This document shows positions 7,852-15,375 of a DNA stretch of 64,000 bases, one piece after another. The DNA is taken from contig NZ_LMNF01000004.1 of assembly GCF_001422485.1 (NCBI RefSeq), positions 1 to 64,000 on the forward strand. Reading direction: 5' to 3'. A program made the position numbers and the translations under genes. A model generated the notes under the pieces. The model was not told the DNA's origin. It did no database searches and was given only the letters and a program-made list of their open reading frames with translations. Positions within the stretch are counted from its first letter, which is position 1. Each line of letters starts with the position of its first letter. This DNA is from Agreia sp. Leaf283. Its GTDB lineage: Bacteria > Actinomycetota > Actinomycetes > Actinomycetales > Microbacteriaceae.

Positions 7852-9024
7852 GTGACGATGACGACTCCATCCCCCCGCACGACCCCCCGGTCCGGCCCGC
7901 TGGCCGGGCTCGTGGTCGCCGACTTCTCGCGCGTGCTCGCCGGCCCGTACTCCACGCAGCTGATGGCCGACCTCGGCGCAGATGTGATCAAGGTGGAGAG
8001 CCCCAGGGGCGACGAGACGCGCGACTGGGCGCCGCCCGAGCGCGACGGCGTGTCCACCTACTTCCTCGGCATCAACCGGAACAAGCGCGACGTCGTGCTC
8101 GACTTCGGCGACGAGGCCGACCGGGAACTCGCCCACGAGCTCGCCGCGCGGGCCGACATCGTGATCGAGAACTTCCGGCCCGGAGGCCTGACCAAGTTCG
8201 GGCTCGACTACGACTCCGTCGCGGCGCTCAACCCCGCCGTCATCTACGCCTCGATAAGTGGATTCGGCTCGAAGGGCGGGGCGGCGCTGCCCGGTTACGA
8301 CCTGATCGTGCAGGCCGCATCCGGCTTGATGAGTCTGACGGGCGAACCCGACGGGCCTGCCTACCGAAGCGGCGTCTCGGTCTTCGACATCATGACCGGC
8401 ATGCAGGCGACGATAGGCATCCTCGCCGCCCTGAACCACCGCAACAACACGGGCGAGGGGCAGCACATCGAGGTGAATCTGCTGTCGACGGCGCTCTCTG
8501 CGATGGCCAACCACAGCTCGACTTTTGTCGCCGGTGGCCAGGTGCCGTTCCGCATGGGCAACGCGCATCCGAGCCTGTTCCCCTACGAACCGCTGGCGGC
8601 CAGCGACGGCGTGATCGTGATCGTCGCCGCCAACGACGCCCAGTTCGTGAAGCTCGCCACCGCCCTGGGGCTCGCGCACCTGGCCGACGATCCCCGCTTC
8701 GCGAAGACCGAACTGCGCAACCGCAACCGCGAAGAGCTGCGTCCCCTGCTGCTGGAGGCCCTCGCGACCGCATCCGTGGCCGAGTGGTTCGAGACTCTGA
8801 CACGGGCCGGCGTCGCCTGTGGGCCGATCAACACCATCGACGGGGGTGTGGCACTCGCCGAGAGCCTCGGCCTCGAGCCCGTGGTGCTCGTGGGCGAGGG
8901 CGAGAATGCCGTGCCCATGATCAGGAACCCCATCGATTTCTCTCTCACCCCGCCCGCCTACCGCAGCGCCCCACCCGCCCTGGGTGCCGACGACACCGAG
9001 ATCAAGGACTGGCTCAGATCATGA
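7852..9024 (+). CDS. Family III CoA-transferase (CaiB/BaiF type)
   Basis: 390 residues. The family signature is complete: VVADFSRVLAGPYSTQLMADLGADVIKVE near the N-terminus, IENFRPGGLTKFGLDY near 105-120, and the expected catalytic aspartate D150 in PGYDLIVQA. Family members move CoA between a thioester and a free carboxylic acid. The start is either GTG 7852 or ATG 7858. It is the first gene of a six-gene operon and overlaps the next by 4 bp (ATGA). Because the next gene is citryl-CoA-lyase-like, the pair probably activates a (hydroxy)acid as its CoA ester and then splits it (inferred). Confidence 0.88.
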   Translation: MTMTTPSPRTTPRSGPLAGLVVADFSRVLAGPYSTQLMADLGADVIKVESPRGDETRDWAPPERDGVSTYFLGINRNKRDVVLDFGDEADRELAHELAARADIVIENFRPGGLTKFGLDYDSVAALNPAVIYASISGFGSKGGAALPGYDLIVQAASGLMSLTGEPDGPAYRSGVSVFDIMTGMQATIGILAALNHRNNTGEGQHIEVNLLSTALSAMANHSSTFVAGGQVPFRMGNAHPSLFPYEPLAASDGVIVIVAANDAQFVKLATALGLAHLADDPRFAKTELRNRNREELRPLLLEALATASVAEWFETLTRAGVACGPINTIDGGVALAESLGLEPVVLVGEGENAVPMIRNPIDFSLTPPAYRSAPPALGADDTEIKDWLRS

Positions 9025-9845
9025 CCGACTACCCCACCGGAATCGGAACAAGCGATCTCTCGAGCATCTCGCTGCTGGGGCAGGATCTCAGCGCCGACCT
9101 TCTCGGCAAGGTCACCTTCGGCGAGCTGGCGTTCTGGCTCGTCGCCAAGAGGCGCCCCACGGCGGCCGAGGGCCGGGTGTTCGAAGCGGTGCTCGTGTCG
9201 CTTGCCGACCACGGCTTCACCCCGACCGCCATTGCCGCGCGGCTCACCTACTACAGCGCTCCGGATTCGCTTCAGGGAGCAGTCGCCGCCGGCCTGCTCG
9301 GCGGCGGCTCGCGCTTTCTCGGAGTCACGGAAGACACGGGCCTCTACCTCGACGCGATCGTGCAGTCCCTCGACGCGGATACGACGGCCTTCGACGACTC
9401 CGACTGGGACGAGGTGGCGCGCACCGCCCTGCACGCAGCGAAAGCCGAGAAGCGGCGCATTCCCGGCCTCGGGCATCCGGTTCACAAAGACGGCGACCCG
9501 CGCACCCCCGTGATCATGCGCATCGCCGAGGAGGAGGGCACCCTCGGCCCCCACCTGCGGCTGTTCGCGGCCATCGGCCGGGTGCAGCACGAGGTGCTCG
9601 GCAAGAACCTGCCCCTGAACGGCGCGGGAGTCGCGGGCGCGGCCCTCGCAGACTTGGGGCTGCCCGTCACGATGCTGCGCGGCTTCGCCCTTCTCGCCCG
9701 CACGGCCGGGCTGCTCGGCCACATCAGGGAGGAGCAGGTCAGCCCGATCGGCCCCGACGTCTACTACTCGGTCGACCGCAACGCGACGTATGTGCCGCCC
9801 CCCGTCGTTCCGCCCACCCCCGACCACTCCGGCGAAGGAGCCTGA
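9021..9845 (+). CDS. Citryl-CoA-lyase/citrate-synthase-like protein
   Basis: 274 residues, clearly shorter than citrate synthase (about 430) and typical of the short citryl-CoA-lyase-type members of the superfamily. Conserved blocks are FGELAFWLVAKRRPT near the start, the central RIPGLGHPVHK (151-156 holds the His-containing motif) and the late IGPDVYYSVDR. Such enzymes break or make a C-C bond next to a CoA thioester, releasing acetyl-CoA or a similar acyl-CoA and an oxo acid. It overlaps the CoA-transferase gene by 4 bp and is followed by a ring-cleaving dioxygenase, which suggests action on a citramalate- or citrate-like product of aromatic ring fission. The exact substrate is unknown. Confidence 0.78.
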   Translation: MTDYPTGIGTSDLSSISLLGQDLSADLLGKVTFGELAFWLVAKRRPTAAEGRVFEAVLVSLADHGFTPTAIAARLTYYSAPDSLQGAVAAGLLGGGSRFLGVTEDTGLYLDAIVQSLDADTTAFDDSDWDEVARTALHAAKAEKRRIPGLGHPVHKDGDPRTPVIMRIAEEEGTLGPHLRLFAAIGRVQHEVLGKNLPLNGAGVAGAALADLGLPVTMLRGFALLARTAGLLGHIREEQVSPIGPDVYYSVDRNATYVPPPVVPPTPDHSGEGA

Positions 9846-9847
9846 CG

Positions 9848-10708
9848 ATGGCAGAACTGAGCGCCGTTCTGGCGACCACACACCACCCCTTCTATCTGAA
9901 GGCCACCACGGCGCCGCCCGAGAACCGGATGCCCCAGGCCGACGAATGGAAGCGCAAGGTCGAGGCCTACCGCGAGACGCTGACCGTGGCCAAGCCCGAC
10001 ATCCTCGTGATGGTCGGGGCAGACCACTTCCACCAGTTCTTCTCCGACAACTACCCCGCGTTCCTCATCGGCAAGCAGCCCACCTACGACGCGATCTTCT
10101 ACAACGAGGAGCGCGAGTTCGGCATCCCGCCCTATGTGCTCGACGGCCACGAAGAGCTCTCGGGCTTTATGCTGCAGGGTCTGCTCGACCGCGGATTCGA
10201 CTTCTCCGTCAGCCACGAACTGAAGCTCGATCACTCCATCATCTGCCCGATCATCACGACCAGGCCCGACGCCGATCTGCCCGTCGTGCCCATCTACACG
10301 AACATCTTCGCCCCGCCCCTGCCCAGCCCGAAGCGCTTCTGGCAGCTGGGCAGGGCCATCCGCAGCATCATCGACGAGTACCCCTCAGACCTGCGCATCG
10401 CCGCGGTCGGCAGCGGGCATCTGTCGCTCGAGCTCGGAGGGCCGAGGCAGTTCGGCGAGACGGGCCCCGACCCCGTCTTCGACCGCAAGGCGATCGACTG
10501 GCTGGCCTCCGGCGACATCGACGCGATCCTCGAGAACGTCACGCACGAGTCGATGGCTGGCGCGGGCAATGCCACGCACGGCTTCATGGACCTCATCCTC
10601 ATGATGGGCATCGCGGGCTCCATTCCCGCCTCCTACGTCGACGAGCTCGACCTCTTCCACACCCGCGAGATGTACATGACCTGGTACCCGGGAGGCGACC
10701 CGCGATGA
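9848..10708 (+). CDS. LigB-type extradiol ring-cleavage dioxygenase, catalytic subunit
   Basis: 286 residues of the protocatechuate 4,5-dioxygenase beta (LigB) family. Likely Fe(II) ligands are visible: H12 (with H13) in ATTHHPF, a His of MVGADHFHQFF (H60/H62), and a Glu in the late THESMAGAGNATHG block. By family it inserts O2 next to a vicinal diol of an aromatic or heteroaromatic ring. The gene starts 2 bp after the lyase gene and its stop overlaps the small-subunit gene (ATGA), so alpha and beta subunits are made together. The ring substrate is unknown; protocatechuate- or gallate-like acids and dihydroxypyridines are the obvious candidates. Confidence 0.85.
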   Translation: MAELSAVLATTHHPFYLKATTAPPENRMPQADEWKRKVEAYRETLTVAKPDILVMVGADHFHQFFSDNYPAFLIGKQPTYDAIFYNEEREFGIPPYVLDGHEELSGFMLQGLLDRGFDFSVSHELKLDHSIICPIITTRPDADLPVVPIYTNIFAPPLPSPKRFWQLGRAIRSIIDEYPSDLRIAAVGSGHLSLELGGPRQFGETGPDPVFDRKAIDWLASGDIDAILENVTHESMAGAGNATHGFMDLILMMGIAGSIPASYVDELDLFHTREMYMTWYPGGDPR

Positions 10709-11079
10709 GCAGGTACTACGTGAACAAGTTCCTCTACCAGGTCGATCGCGACCCCGAACTTCTGGCCTCATACAAGGCCGATCCGGATGGCCTGGTCGAG
10801 CGGTGGGAGGCCGAGTACGGCCGGTGGCTGGGCACGGGGAACCGGGTCGAGACGACCAGTTGGCTCTCGTTCACCGACGAGGAGCGCCGCGCTCTCGTGG
10901 AGCACGACTACACCCGACTCTTCGAGCTCGGCGCCCACTTCTTCCTCACCCTCACGATTTTCATCGCCCTCTACAACGACGACTACGAGACGAAGTCCGG
11001 TCCGCTGGCGTTCCAGCGGGAGTATGCCGTCAAACTCGCCCACTGGCTCGGCAAGGACTACCCGACCGTCGCGCTCTGA
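10705..11079 (+). CDS. LigA-type small subunit of extradiol dioxygenase
   Basis: 124 residues, the usual size for the alpha subunit that caps the LigB active site. It contains the all-helical pattern YYVNKFLYQVDRDPELLASY, and LTEEE-like SFTDEERRALVEHDYTRLFELGAH further on. ATG 10705 overlaps the beta-subunit stop by 4 bp. It is needed with LigB for ring cleavage in family members. About 80 bp of non-coding DNA separate it from the next gene. Confidence 0.82.
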   Translation: MSRYYVNKFLYQVDRDPELLASYKADPDGLVERWEAEYGRWLGTGNRVETTSWLSFTDEERRALVEHDYTRLFELGAHFFLTLTIFIALYNDDYETKSGPLAFQREYAVKLAHWLGKDYPTVAL

Positions 11080-11158
11080 GCCATCCGAACACCCCACGTC
11101 ACGCCCCCCTCCCCGCATCACCCAGCACGACCGCAGACATCGCCGAAGGAGTCGAATC

Positions 11159-12646
11159 ATGTCGCAGAACCCGAACACCCCCGAACCGCCCACCGACGGC
11201 AGGCCGATCGTCTTCCGAAACGGAACGGTCGTGACCGTCGACGATCAGCGTCGGGTCCTGAACAACGCCGATGTACTCGTGATCGGAAACAGCATCGCGG
11301 CCATCGGCGAGCGGCTGGCCGTGCCCGACGGCACCTTCGAGATCGACGCGACCGACGGCATCCTGATGCCCGGCATGATCGACACCCACCGGCACATGTG
11401 GCAGACCGCCATGCGCGGGTACGGCGCCGACTGGACCCTGACGCAATACTTCGTCTGGTACTACCTCGAGCACGGCAAGAGCTTCCGCCCCGAAGACGTG
11501 CACGCGGGCAACCGCCTCTCGGCGCTCGACGCGATCGATGCCGGTGTCACGACGACCGTCGACTGGTCGCACGGGCTTCGCACCATCGAGCACGGCGAGG
11601 CTGCCCTCGAAGCCCTCCGCGCATCCACGGGGCGGTTCGTTTTGGCGTACGGCAACATCTTCGCCGGCCCCTGGGAGTGGTCCGCCGACCCGGACGTGCT
11701 CGCCTTCCTCGCGAGGAACAACACGGGCGCCGACGACCTGAGGTTCCAGCTGGCATTCGATGTGACCGGCGACCCCGCCTTCCCCGAGCGCGCGGCGTTC
11801 GAGGCAGCTCGCGAGCTCGGCCTGCCGGTCACCACTCACGCGGGAGTCTGGGGCGCGACCAACGACGACGGCATCCGGCTCATGCACGAGAACGGATTCA
11901 TGGCACCCGAGACGGTCTACGTGCACGCGGCCACGCTCAGCGACGACTCCTACCAGCGCATTGCCGCCACGGGCGGGTCCGTCTCCCTCTCGACCGAGAG
12001 CGAGCTGAGCTGCGGCCAGGGCTATCCGCCGTCGTGGATCCTGCGCCAGCACGGCATCCCGGTGTCTCTGTCGGTCGACACCAGCGTCTGGTTCTCGAGC
12101 GACCTGTTCTCGGCCATGCGGTCGACGCTCGGCGCGGATCGCGGGTGGGAGCACACCAAGGCCCACGACCACGGCGACACCGTCACCCACTCGCACCTGC
12201 GGGCAGAGCACGTCGTCGACTGGGCCACGCGGGGCGGAGCAGCGAGCCTCGGCATGCAGAACTTGGTGGGCTCGCTCGAGGTGGGCAAGCGGGCCGACAT
12301 CGTTCTCATCAAGAACGATCACTCGCCGACTATGTACCCGATTCTCAATCCGAACGGGCACATCGCCCTGCAGGCCGGCCGCGGCGACGTGCACACGGTG
12401 ATGGTCGACGGTGTGATCGCCAAGTACGACGGCAGGCTGCTGGGCGACGACCTCGCCTCGGTGAAGAAGGAGGTCGAGTCGACCGTCGACTACCTGCAGA
12501 GCGAGCTCGGCGAACCGGCCTGGAGGCAGGGCATGAACCCCGACGCCCCCGAGGCCAAGATGCTCGACAACCCCTACACCTACACCGAGTACAAAGACGC
12601 CTCGACTCATCAGAAGGAGTCGGAGCGGGCAGACGTGACGCTGTGA
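11159..12646 (+). CDS. Amidohydrolase of the TRZ/ATZ (metal-dependent deaminase) family
   Basis: 495 residues. The N-terminal metal motif is DTHRHMWQTAMRG (H77, H79), followed by a later THAGVWG His, VHAATLSD His and the SLSVDTSVWFSSDLF Asp, the ligand set of cyclic amidohydrolases and deaminases. ATG 11159 follows GAAGGA at good spacing. Family members deaminate or dechlorinate N-heterocycles, or act on nucleoside-like substrates. Its place between a ring-cleaving dioxygenase and a flavin reductase suggests it prepares or processes a nitrogen-containing ring or its cleavage product (inferred). The substrate cannot be named. Confidence 0.82.
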   Translation: MSQNPNTPEPPTDGRPIVFRNGTVVTVDDQRRVLNNADVLVIGNSIAAIGERLAVPDGTFEIDATDGILMPGMIDTHRHMWQTAMRGYGADWTLTQYFVWYYLEHGKSFRPEDVHAGNRLSALDAIDAGVTTTVDWSHGLRTIEHGEAALEALRASTGRFVLAYGNIFAGPWEWSADPDVLAFLARNNTGADDLRFQLAFDVTGDPAFPERAAFEAARELGLPVTTHAGVWGATNDDGIRLMHENGFMAPETVYVHAATLSDDSYQRIAATGGSVSLSTESELSCGQGYPPSWILRQHGIPVSLSVDTSVWFSSDLFSAMRSTLGADRGWEHTKAHDHGDTVTHSHLRAEHVVDWATRGGAASLGMQNLVGSLEVGKRADIVLIKNDHSPTMYPILNPNGHIALQAGRGDVHTVMVDGVIAKYDGRLLGDDLASVKKEVESTVDYLQSELGEPAWRQGMNPDAPEAKMLDNPYTYTEYKDASTHQKESERADVTL

Positions 12647-13218
12647 GACTCCTCGTGCTCGTCGCGAGCGTGCGCGAGACGCGGGTGGGCCGCGCCGTCG
12701 GCGACTGGGTGGTCGCGGCGGCCGGCGCTCATGCGCCGCATCCGGATGCCGGGGCGCTCGACATCGATCTCGTCGATCTGCGGGAATTGCGGCTCCCTCT
12801 GCACGACGAGCCGCATCATCCGAAGCTCGGCAATTACGTCGGCGAGCCGGCGAAGCGATGGAGCGCGCGGGTGGCCGCGGCCGATGCCGTGATCTTCGTG
12901 ATGCCGGAATACAACCACAGCTTCTCGGCGCCGCTGAAGAACGCGATCGACTATCTGCACGCCGAGTGGGCAGGAAAGCCCGTAGGCATCGTGAGCTACG
13001 GCGGCCTCTCGGGCGGCACCCGCGCGGTCGTCGCTCTGCAGCCCGTCATGGTGAACCTCGGCATGAGGTGCCTGAGCACGAACGTCGAGATCGCGTGGGT
13101 GTCGGAGCACGTCGCCGACGGCGTCTTCGCCGCGACGGAGAGGCACGACCGAGCGCTGGCCGCCCTGCTCGGGGACCTACTCGCTGAGCGAGGTGAGGGC
13201 AGATCACTCTCGCGGTGA
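12643..13218 (+). CDS. NADPH-dependent FMN reductase-family protein
   Basis: 191 residues with a flavodoxin-like fold: an N-terminal phosphate-binding loop (VASVRETRVGRAVGDW) and the family signature MPEYNHSFSAPLKNAIDYL (about 86-104). GTG 12643 overlaps the amidohydrolase stop by 4 bp, so it closes the operon. It may supply reduced flavin to a hydroxylase of the same pathway encoded elsewhere, or act as a quinone/azo-type reductase. A second, clearly related copy lies at 55892-56503 next to an HxlR regulator. Confidence 0.82.
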   Translation: MRLLVLVASVRETRVGRAVGDWVVAAAGAHAPHPDAGALDIDLVDLRELRLPLHDEPHHPKLGNYVGEPAKRWSARVAAADAVIFVMPEYNHSFSAPLKNAIDYLHAEWAGKPVGIVSYGGLSGGTRAVVALQPVMVNLGMRCLSTNVEIAWVSEHVADGVFAATERHDRALAALLGDLLAERGEGRSLSR

Positions 13219-13230
13219 CGTACTTACAAA

Positions 13231-13250
13231 TGGTACGTTATCAAGTACCA
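13231..13250. promoter_or_regulatory. Autoregulatory operator of the toxin-antitoxin pair
   Basis: TGGTAC (13231-13236) and GTACCA (13245-13250) form an inverted repeat with an 8-bp centre. An overlapping CGTAC...GTACG pair (13219-13237) adds a further GTAC half-site. YefM/Phd-type antitoxins bind such palindromes at their own promoter. Confidence 0.7.
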
Positions 13251-13267
13251 CACTCGGAAAGGGCCCC

Positions 13268-13528
13268 ATGTCTGCGATCACCGCAACCGACGCACGCAAG
13301 AATCTCTTCGGCCTGATCCAGCAGGTCAACGACGACCATGCTCCCGTCGAGGTGGTCTCCAAGCACGGCAACGCGATCATCATGTCGAAGGACGACTACG
13401 ACGCGATGGCAGAGACGGCGTACCTGTTGCGAAACCCTAAAGGAGCAGAGCGGCTGCTCGCAGCGCTGGAGCGCGCGAAGCGGGGCGAGGTCGAACACCA
13501 CGATCTCATCGAGGTCGAGAGCGAGTGA
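13268..13528 (+). CDS. YefM/Phd-family antitoxin
   Basis: 86 residues. The N-terminal DNA-binding part reads ITATDARKNLFGLIQQVNDD and is followed by PVEVVSKHGNAIIMSKDDYD, the classic Phd/YefM fold. The C-terminal half is charged and would wrap the toxin. The ATG at 13268 is chosen over an earlier in-frame start because the operator lies upstream of it. Its stop overlaps the toxin GTG by 4 bp. It neutralises the YoeB-type toxin and represses the operon together with it. Confidence 0.92.
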   Translation: MSAITATDARKNLFGLIQQVNDDHAPVEVVSKHGNAIIMSKDDYDAMAETAYLLRNPKGAERLLAALERAKRGEVEHHDLIEVESE

Positions 13529-13788
13529 CCCGCCGCCTCGCGTTCGAATCCGAGGGCTGGGAGGACTATCTCTCCTGGCAGACGCAAGACCGCAAGACGC
13601 TCAGACGCATCAACACCCTCATCGCCGACATCCTCCGCGGCGACCCTTTCGAAGGAATCGGCAAGCCGGAGCCGCTCCAGCACCTGCTCTCCGGTGCATG
13701 GTCGCGGCGCATAGATGAAGTGAATCGACTCGTGTACTTCGTGTCCGAGTCTGAGATCGTCATCCTTCAAGCGCGCGATCACTACTGA
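13525..13788 (+). CDS. yoeB: YoeB-family mRNA interferase toxin
   Basis: 87 residues, the usual YoeB size. The family-defining stretch GKPEPLQHLLSGAWSRRI is intact. By comparison with E. coli YoeB the catalytic set is E49, an Arg of SRRI (R61/R62), and the terminal H86-Y87 of ARDHY. It would cleave mRNA in the ribosomal A site when released from the antitoxin. All key residues are present, so the toxin looks functional. Confidence 0.93.
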   Translation: MTRRLAFESEGWEDYLSWQTQDRKTLRRINTLIADILRGDPFEGIGKPEPLQHLLSGAWSRRIDEVNRLVYFVSESEIVILQARDHY

Positions 13789-13810
13789 GTTAACCCGATA
13801 CCGTTGACGG

Positions 13811-14506
13811 GTGCGTCTCGTCATTGCGAACTGTTCCGTCGACTACGCAGGCCGCCTCTCGGCGCACCTGCCGCTGGCCACCCGACTCCTCATGCTCAAG
13901 AGCGACGGGTCGATCCTGGTGCACTCCGACGGCGGCTCGTACAAGCCGCTCAATTGGATGAGCCCGCCCTGCTACATCACCTTCGACGAGCCCGACGACG
14001 TGCAAAAGGATGCCGGCATCACCCAGCTCTGGAAGGTCACCCAGAAGAAGACCGACGACGTTCTGGTGGTCAGCATCTACGACGTTCTGCATGACTCGTC
14101 GCACGAGCTCGGCATCGACCCCGGCCTCCAGAAAGACGGAGTCGAGGCGCACCTGCAGAAGCTCCTCGCCGAGCAGATCACCCTGCTGGGCGACGGGCAC
14201 ACGCTCGTTCGCCGCGAATACATGACCGCCATCGGGCCCGTCGACATCCTGGCCCGCGATTCCGGCGGCGCGGCCGTGGCCATCGAGATCAAACGACGCG
14301 GCGACATCGACGGCGTCGAGCAGCTGACCCGCTACCTCGAGCTCATGAACCGCGACCCGCACCTCTCGCCCGTGCAGGGCATCTTCGCCGCCCAGGAGAT
14401 CAAGCCGCAGGCCCGCACGCTCGCCCAGGACCGCGGCATCCGCTGTGTGGTGCTCGACTACGACGCCATGCGCGGCCTCGACGACAGCGACTCCCGACTC
14501 TTCTAG
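13811..14506 (+). CDS. nucS: Endonuclease NucS (mismatch-specific, EndoMS)
   Basis: 231 residues, full length for actinobacterial NucS. The C-terminal nuclease core shows D145 in GPVDILARD and E159/K161 in AIEIKRRG, the PD-(D/E)XK set. The protein ends in SRLF, resembling the C-terminal sliding-clamp tail of mycobacterial NucS. It cuts both strands at mismatches and replaces MutS/MutL in most Actinobacteria. It starts at GTG 13811, only 22 bp after the toxin stop, and is followed 8 bp downstream by the SseB-like gene. Confidence 0.95.
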   Translation: MRLVIANCSVDYAGRLSAHLPLATRLLMLKSDGSILVHSDGGSYKPLNWMSPPCYITFDEPDDVQKDAGITQLWKVTQKKTDDVLVVSIYDVLHDSSHELGIDPGLQKDGVEAHLQKLLAEQITLLGDGHTLVRREYMTAIGPVDILARDSGGAAVAIEIKRRGDIDGVEQLTRYLELMNRDPHLSPVQGIFAAQEIKPQARTLAQDRGIRCVVLDYDAMRGLDDSDSRLF

Positions 14507-14514
14507 GAGCCCCC

Positions 14515-14928
14515 ATGGCCAAGCGCCCCGTTCCCTTTCCCCGCTCGTACGTGAACACGTCCGTGCGCGACGCCCTCGCCGCGTTCGAGGCCGAGCCGAG
14601 CGTGGCCGGCATCCAGAAGGTCTTGTCGCTCGCGACCACGGGCGGGCTGGTCGTGGATGTCACGGGGTCGACCCCCGAGTCCGGCCCGCGTGTGCGCACA
14701 CTCACCTCCACAGACGGCCAGCTGGTGCTGCCCCTGTTCACGAGCCTCGCCGAGCTGGGACTCGCCGTGCCCGAGGCCGAACGCGCCGACGTGCAGGGAA
14801 CGATCCTCGCGGGCCGCGATGCCCTCGCGATCGTGCAGAGCGCCGACATCGTGGCCGTGCAGTTCGACCCGGGCAGCCGCCAGGTCATCGTGAAGCGCGC
14901 CTTCGTCGACGAGGCGCTGGCGAACTAG
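14515..14928 (+). CDS. SseB-like protein
   Basis: 137 residues matching the SseB N-terminal domain family: a short helix, then LVVDVTG, LPLFTSLAEL and the late VVQ-like AVQFDPGSRQVIVKR. Family members are small soluble proteins of poorly known role; in actinobacteria they are often near nucS. The ATG follows AGGAGCCCCC closely. There are no membrane segments or catalytic motifs to report. Confidence 0.7.
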   Translation: MAKRPVPFPRSYVNTSVRDALAAFEAEPSVAGIQKVLSLATTGGLVVDVTGSTPESGPRVRTLTSTDGQLVLPLFTSLAELGLAVPEAERADVQGTILAGRDALAIVQSADIVAVQFDPGSRQVIVKRAFVDEALAN

Positions 14929-14938
14929 GCTCCCACTC

Positions 14939-15337
14939 ATGGAACCAGACAAGAGCGCGCTCAAGCTGCTTCCGAAACCCCTCGTCAACAGCGCCGCCCG
15001 CACCGCAACGGTGAACGCGACGCTGGCGGGAGTGCTCACCGTGATCGGCTTCGTCGTTCTCTGGGCGCCGCTCTATCTGCTGCGCGCCGACGGGCAGCTG
15101 GTGCTCGCGCCCTTCGTGTTCATCTGCATCCCGGTGATCTGGTACTTCGCGATCCGCGCGATCGTCTTCGCGCGCCGCGGACTGCGCTGGGCTGAGACAC
15201 CGGATGCGGCGGGAGCCACCGGACTCGGAGTGCGCGCCGCGCGCCGAAGCCTCGTCGGAGGAATCGCCGCAGTCGTCCTCCCGATCCCGCTCTTCCTGTT
15301 CGGCGGCCTCCCGCTGACTCTGCTCGGCCTCGCCTGA
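14939..15337 (+). CDS. Small integral membrane protein, function unknown
   Basis: 132 residues with three clear hydrophobic segments (about 26-48, 56-76 and 105-130) and a basic cytoplasmic loop between the second and third. No motif recognised. It starts 10 bp after the SseB-like gene, so it is probably the last gene of the nucS transcript. It converges with the APC transporter gene; a 16-bp perfect palindrome lies between them. Confidence 0.7.
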   Translation: MEPDKSALKLLPKPLVNSAARTATVNATLAGVLTVIGFVVLWAPLYLLRADGQLVLAPFVFICIPVIWYFAIRAIVFARRGLRWAETPDAAGATGLGVRAARRSLVGGIAAVVLPIPLFLFGGLPLTLLGLA

Positions 15338-15359
15338 GCCTCGACACCGCGCTCGGCGA

Positions 15360-15375
15360 AGCTAGCCGGCTAGCT
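15360..15375. other. Perfect 16-bp palindrome at a convergent gene boundary
   Basis: AGCTAGCCGGCTAGCT reads the same on both strands and contains the stop codon of the transporter gene (15370-15372) plus in-frame stops in other frames. It may act as a short bidirectional terminator or as an all-frame stop. No U-tract is present. Confidence 0.5.
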
